This document shows, piece by piece, positions 5,495 to 9,015 of a DNA stretch of 9,015 nt (the first letter of the stretch is position 1; each line of letters opens with the position of its first letter). The notes beneath the pieces are model-generated. The model ran no database searches. It saw only the letters and a list, made by a program, of their open reading frames with translations, and was not told where the DNA came from. Position numbers and translations under genes: made by a program. Source of the stretch: Rhodospirillales bacterium. GTDB taxonomy: Bacteria; Pseudomonadota; Alphaproteobacteria; Rhodospirillales; 2-02-FULL-58-16. The DNA lies in NCBI GenBank assembly GCA_021775195.1, contig JAJFIG010000251.1, forward strand, positions 1-9,015, written 5' to 3'.

Positions 5495-6553
5495 ATGAAT
5501 ATGCGACCATGTTCAAAGTACTTCGGCAAATTGGGCCAATTGGGGACAGTGTGCACGGTTTTCGCACTTTTCCTGACCGTCACCCCGCCTGTTTCAGCGG
5601 CGGAGATCAATCTTTATTCCTATCGCCAACCCTTCTTACTCAAGCCGCTCCTAACGGCGTTCACCAAGGAGACCGGGATCAAAGTCAACGTTGTCTATGC
5701 CAAGAAGGGAATGTTGGAGCGTCTCAAGGCCGAGGGTATCAATAGTCCCGCAGATGCCGTTCTCACCGTCGACATCGGCCGCCTTAGTGATCTCGTTACC
5801 GCCGGCCTGGTACAACCCGTCAAGTCGCCAGTTCTGGAAACCAACATCCCACCCCAGTACCGTCATCCCATGGGCCTTTGGTTCGGTCTCACCACCCGCG
5901 CCCGCATTGTCGCCGCCCACAAGACCCGCGTGAAGCCGGGCGAGATCGGTAGTTACGAGGATCTCGCTGCACCCCGGTTCAAGGGTCGGGTATGCAGCCG
6001 TTCGGGCAAACACGCGTACAATATCTCCCTTGTCGCCTCCATCATCGTCGCCAAGGGTGAAAAGGCGGCCCAGGCATGGGCGGCGGCGGTCAAGGGCAAC
6101 CTCGCCCGCAAGCCCCAGGGCAACGACCGTGCCCAAGCCCGGGCTATCAAGGAAGGCGTCTGCGACGTCGCTCTTTTGAACACCTATTACATGGGCAAGA
6201 TGGCGACCAACGAGAAGAAGCCCCAGCAGAAGGAATGGGCCAAGGCCATCCGGGTCGTTTTCCCCAACCAGGGCAATCGCGGTACCCACGTCAACCTGAG
6301 TGGTGTCGCCGTGACCAAGAGCGCCAAGCACCGCGCCGAGGCCGTCAGGCTGCTCGAATTTCTGAGCGGCCCCTTCGCCCAGAAGATCTATGCCGAGCAG
6401 AATTTTGAGTACCCGGTCAAGGCGGGAACGCCTCTGCACCCGATGGTCGCTTCCTGGGGCCGGTTCACGGCCGATACTGTCAGCCTGGCGGAGGTCGCCA
6501 GGTATCGGACCCTGGCCTCGAAAATCATGGACAGGGTGTCCTTCGATCACTAA
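5495..6553 (+). CDS. Periplasmic Fe(III)-binding protein of an ABC importer (FbpA/FutA type)
   Basis: A 352-residue extracellular solute-binding protein that captures ferric iron in the periplasm and delivers it to the permease. Residues 1-35 form a signal peptide with a hydrophobic core (TVCTVFALFLTVT) and cleavage likely after VSA at 35. The mature protein opens with EINLYSYRQPFL. The tyrosines expected as iron ligands in FutA-like proteins are present: Y43 in YSYRQ, Y175 in SGKHAYN, and Y231-Y232 in NTYYMGKM. The FPNQGNRGTHVNLSGVAVTK segment (256-275) and the C-terminal EFLSGPFAQKIYAEQNFEYP (288-307) are also typical. The frame extends upstream to ATG 5450, but that codon lies almost on the predicted transcription start; ATG 5495 has GGAG 11 bases before it, and ATG 5501 is a further option. 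It is the first gene of a Fur-box operon with permease and ATPase. The metal (Fe(III)) is inferred from ligands and operator. Confidence 0.9.
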   Translation: MNMRPCSKYFGKLGQLGTVCTVFALFLTVTPPVSAAEINLYSYRQPFLLKPLLTAFTKETGIKVNVVYAKKGMLERLKAEGINSPADAVLTVDIGRLSDLVTAGLVQPVKSPVLETNIPPQYRHPMGLWFGLTTRARIVAAHKTRVKPGEIGSYEDLAAPRFKGRVCSRSGKHAYNISLVASIIVAKGEKAAQAWAAAVKGNLARKPQGNDRAQARAIKEGVCDVALLNTYYMGKMATNEKKPQQKEWAKAIRVVFPNQGNRGTHVNLSGVAVTKSAKHRAEAVRLLEFLSGPFAQKIYAEQNFEYPVKAGTPLHPMVASWGRFTADTVSLAEVARYRTLASKIMDRVSFDH

Positions 6554-6565
6554 GCAGGCCGGGGC

Positions 6566-6592
6566 CCCCGGGACGGACCCACCGTCCCGGGG
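6566..6592 (+). promoter_or_regulatory. Intercistronic hairpin between binding protein and permease genes
   Basis: CCCCGGGACGG (6566-6576) and CCGTCCCGGGG (6582-6592) make a perfect 11-base stem of almost pure GC with loop ACCCA, 12 bases after the binding-protein stop. No T-run follows, so it is probably not a full terminator. In binding-protein operons such hairpins typically protect the upstream mRNA and give more binding protein than permease. Confidence 0.7.
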
Positions 6593-6632
6593 CAACCCGC
6601 CCGGCACAGTTCAAGGAGCAACAGCGGGAGTT

Positions 6633-6644
6633 ATGACGGTTTGA
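6633..6644 (+). other. Three-codon reading frame ATG ACG GTT TGA overlapping the permease start
   Basis: The only ATG near the start of the permease (6633) reads three codons and stops at TGA 6642-6644, which overlaps the TTG at 6641. GGGAG (6626-6630) lies two bases before this ATG and 10 before the TTG. One extra T in the run 6640-6642 would join the ATG to the permease frame. It may be a minimal leader, a chance ATG, or a sign of an indel at the real start. Confidence 0.35.
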
Positions 6645-8359
6645 AATCCCTGGGCGCCAATTCGGACGCCGTGCTCGGCCGCGCTTCTGCGCGGCGTTTG
6701 CGCTTTGATAACTGGACCGCCGCGACCGCCCTCATCGCCGCCATGGCGGCGGTGCCGACGGTTGCCGTCGTTACCATGGCGTTCATGCCCACAGACAACA
6801 TCTGGCCACACCTCGCCTCCACTGTCCTGCCCCTTTACGTCCGCACCACCCTGGGCCTCATGCTCGGCGTCGGTCTGGGCACCTTCGTCATCGGCATGGG
6901 TACCGCCTGGCTGGTGACCATGTGCCGGTTTCCCGGCCGCCAGATCTTCGAGTGGGCGCTTTTGCTGCCCATGGCCATTCCCGCCTATGTCGTCGCCTAC
7001 GTTTACACCGACCTGCTCGAATTCGCCGGCCCCGTGCAGGGATTGTTGCGCTCGCAGTTCGGCTGGACCACGAAGGCCGAGTACTGGTTTCCCGAGATCC
7101 GTTCGCTTGGCGGCGCCATCGCCGTCATGACCCTGGCCTTCTACCCTTACGTCTATCTGCTTTCGCGGGCGGCTTTCCTGGAGCAGTCCGTCTGCGTTCT
7201 CGAGGTAAGCCGCACCCTGGGCCGCGGCCCCTGGCGCAGTTTCTTCCTGGTCGCCCTGCCCCTGGCCCGGCCGGCGATCGTCATCGGCCTCAGCCTGGTG
7301 CTGATGGAGACCCTCAACGATTTCGGCACCGTCGACTATTTTGCCGTCGCCACCTTCACCGCCGGCATACTCGATGTCTGGCTCAACATGAACAACACAT
7401 CGGGTGCTGCCCAGCTCGCCTCTGTGCTCCTGGTATTCGTCCTCGCCCTCATTTATTTCGAGCGCCGCGGCCGCCGGGCTCAGCGCTATCACCACACCTC
7501 GGCCCGCTACCGGGCACTGCCTGGCTACCCGTTGCAAGGACGCAGCGCAGCGTTGGCCACCGCCGCCTGCTTGCTCCCTGTGGTCCTCGGTTTCCTCGTC
7601 CCAGCCGGCGTGCTCTTGAACTACGCCCTCACCCACTACGCCGCCACCCTCGAGACAGACATCGTCCGCCTTACGCTCAACAGCCTCGGCCTCAGCCTGC
7701 TCGCCGCCATGATCACTGTCGCCGTCGGCGCCTTCCTCGCCTACGGTGTGCGCCTCAAGGGTAAGCCCGCTCTCACTGCGGCGGCGCGATTTGCCAGTCT
7801 CGGCTACGCGGTTCCCGGCGCCGTTCTCGCCATCGGCGTGATCATTCCCACCGCGTGGCTTGAGAATACGGTGGACGGGTTCATGCGCGCCACCTTCGGC
7901 GTCTCCACCGGACTGCTCCTCAGCGGCACGGTTGCCGCCGTCACCATGGGTTACGTCGTGCGTTTCCTGGCTCTCTCCTTCGGCACCGTCGAGGCCAGTC
8001 TCGCCAAGGTCACCGCCAGCATGGACGGCGCCGCCCGGACACTTGGCTCCGGGCCGGCGGCAACCCTTCGCCGTGTTCATCTGCCGCTCATGCGGGGCAG
8101 CATTCTCACCGCCGCGATCCTTGTTTTCGTCGACTGCATGAAGGAACTCCCGATGACGGTCATCCTGCGGCCGTTCAACTTCCACACCCTGGCCACTTTC
8201 GTGCACGAATACGCATCCGACGAATTGCTCGCTGAAAGTTCACTGGCCGCCCTCACCATCGTCGCCTCCGGTATCCTTCCGGTGATCATCCTCAGCCGTA
8301 CCATCACCCAGTCCCGCCCCGGCCACGGGCGTTCCAGCAACGGCAAGGCCAAGCCATGA
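6641..8359 (+). CDS. Fe(III) ABC transporter permease, fused two-domain type (FbpB-like)
   Basis: A 572-residue inner-membrane protein made of two binding-protein-dependent permease domains in tandem, the usual layout of FbpB/ThiP-type permeases with about 12 membrane segments. Hydrophobic segments include residues 26-48, 69-92, 104-121, 156-176, 211-230, 259-273, 303-328, 346-370, 387-404, 422-445, 488-505 and 534-553. Each half has an EAA-type loop that contacts the ATPase: SRTLGRGPWRSFFLVALPLA (190-209) and ARTLGSGPAATLRRVHLPLM (465-484). It would pass iron from the periplasmic binding protein across the membrane. The start is uncertain: TTG 6641 has GGGAG at 10 bases; a GTG at 6671 has a poor ribosome site; ATG 6633 is out of frame. 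The stop overlaps the ATPase start by ATGA (8356-8359), so the two are translationally coupled. Confidence 0.9.
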   Translation: MKSLGANSDAVLGRASARRLRFDNWTAATALIAAMAAVPTVAVVTMAFMPTDNIWPHLASTVLPLYVRTTLGLMLGVGLGTFVIGMGTAWLVTMCRFPGRQIFEWALLLPMAIPAYVVAYVYTDLLEFAGPVQGLLRSQFGWTTKAEYWFPEIRSLGGAIAVMTLAFYPYVYLLSRAAFLEQSVCVLEVSRTLGRGPWRSFFLVALPLARPAIVIGLSLVLMETLNDFGTVDYFAVATFTAGILDVWLNMNNTSGAAQLASVLLVFVLALIYFERRGRRAQRYHHTSARYRALPGYPLQGRSAALATAACLLPVVLGFLVPAGVLLNYALTHYAATLETDIVRLTLNSLGLSLLAAMITVAVGAFLAYGVRLKGKPALTAAARFASLGYAVPGAVLAIGVIIPTAWLENTVDGFMRATFGVSTGLLLSGTVAAVTMGYVVRFLALSFGTVEASLAKVTASMDGAARTLGSGPAATLRRVHLPLMRGSILTAAILVFVDCMKELPMTVILRPFNFHTLATFVHEYASDELLAESSLAALTIVASGILPVIILSRTITQSRPGHGRSSNGKAKP

Positions 8360-9015
8360 GCGGTCTCAGCATGAAACGGGTCTCTCACGCCTACGACGGC
8401 CACCGGGTCGTGGACGACGTTTCCCTTGAGGTTCGGCCCGGCGAGTTGGTCTGCCTGTTGGGGCCGTCTGGTTGCGGCAAGACGACGCTGCTCCGCCTCG
8501 CCGCCGGCCTCGAGTTGCTCCAGCACGGTCAGGTGAGCGTCGGCGGCCGCTCCGTCGGCAACGCCGTCGACGACCGCCACGTGCCCCCCGAGGACCGGGG
8601 CGTCGGTTTGATGTTCCAGGACTACGCCCTGTTTCCCCACCTGACCATTTTCGAGAACATTGCCTTCGGCCTGTTCAACAGCCCGCCGGAACGCCGGCAA
8701 TGGATCACCAGCGCCCTGGCGCAGATGGAAATGGCGGATTTCGCCGACAGTTATCCGCACACTCTGTCCGGCGGCCAGCAGCAGCGCGCCGCCCTGTTGC
8801 GGGCCCTGGCTCCCGAGCCCGGGGTGCTGTTGTTGGACGAGCCCTTCTCCGGCCTCGACGTCACCCGCCGCGCCCAGGTCCGCGAGGAGACCCTGGGCCT
8901 GCTCAAACAGACCGGCGTCGCCACCCTGATGGTCACCCACGACCCGGAAGAGGCGATGTTCATGGCCGACCGCATCCTGGTCATGGTCGAGGGCCGCATC
9001 GTCCAGGCCGGAACC
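8356..9015 (+). CDS. Fe(III) ABC transporter ATP-binding protein (FbpC-like), 3' end outside window
   Basis: The ATG at 8356 overlaps the permease TGA. The frame stays open to the window edge, giving 220 residues of an ABC ATPase, while members of this family are usually about 340-360 residues with a C-terminal regulatory domain. All catalytic motifs are intact: Walker A GPSGCGKT (36-43), Q-loop Q88 in FQDYALFPHLT, signature LSGGQ (137-141) followed by QQRAALLRALA, Walker B VLLLDEP (157-163), D-loop SGLD (165-168) and H-loop H195 in VTHDPEEAM. The phrase HVPPEDRGVGLMFQDYALFP (75-94) is typical of the iron/thiamine/spermidine importer group. It hydrolyses ATP on the cytoplasmic face to drive the permease just upstream. 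A second in-frame ATG at codon 6 is less likely given the ATGA coupling. Iron as substrate comes from context. Confidence 0.93.
   Translation, partial: MSGLSMKRVSHAYDGHRVVDDVSLEVRPGELVCLLGPSGCGKTTLLRLAAGLELLQHGQVSVGGRSVGNAVDDRHVPPEDRGVGLMFQDYALFPHLTIFENIAFGLFNSPPERRQWITSALAQMEMADFADSYPHTLSGGQQQRAALLRALAPEPGVLLLDEPFSGLDVTRRAQVREETLGLLKQTGVATLMVTHDPEEAMFMADRILVMVEGRIVQAGT

Noticed and set aside
6611..8206. A very long - strand open frame opposite the permease
   Set aside because: It is a shadow of the GC-rich permease gene. The + strand protein has clear membrane segments and EAA loops, while the - strand product is low-complexity and Gly/Glu-rich.
1..9015. CRISPR arrays, tRNA or rRNA genes, insertion sequences, attachment sites
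   Set aside because: I saw no spaced direct repeats, no cloverleaf-like sequence, no transposase frame and no terminal repeats.

Overview
The window (9,015 bases, GC-rich) looks like chromosome from an alphaproteobacterium, most likely a Rhodospirillales-type organism. This rests on a FliX-family flagellar regulator, a DksA of the alphaproteobacterial form with a degenerate zinc finger, the flgF-flgG-flgA-flgH gene order, and a Fur-type iron operon. I worked from reading alone, so the taxonomic call is an inference.

Left part (1-3865, + strand): the end of a flagellar basal-body operon. It holds the 3' end of flgF, then TWO consecutive flgG-type distal-rod genes (about 61% identical by hand count, alignable without gaps over 254 residues), then flgA (P-ring chaperone) and flgH (L-ring lipoprotein). 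A strong intrinsic terminator closes the operon. The second flgG looks canonical. The first is diverged, above all in the segment that sets FlgG apart from other rod and hook proteins.

Middle (3936-4946, - strand): fliX and then dksA are transcribed leftward, convergent with the flg operon. A good sigma70-type promoter lies between them and fixes the dksA start. The P-ring gene flgI, which I would expect divergent from fliX, is not in the window. In its place is a gap of about 445 bases (4947-5391) with no convincing gene, several inverted repeats, and a 358-base stretch with no stop trinucleotide in any + frame.

Right part (5392-9015, + strand): an iron-regulated Fe(III) ABC importer. A Fur-box-like palindrome overlaps the -35 element of a sigma70-type promoter. 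It is followed by the periplasmic Fe(III)-binding protein (FbpA/FutA type), an intercistronic hairpin without a T-run, a 572-residue two-domain permease (FbpB type) apparently starting at TTG, and an ATPase (FbpC type) that overlaps the permease by ATGA and runs off the window.

The binding protein would capture Fe(III) in the periplasm, the permease would pass it through the inner membrane, and the ATPase would power this, all under iron control. The flagellar genes build the distal rod and the P and L rings. FliX coordinates basal-body assembly with late flagellar transcription. The most notable feature is the tandem, divergent flgG pair.
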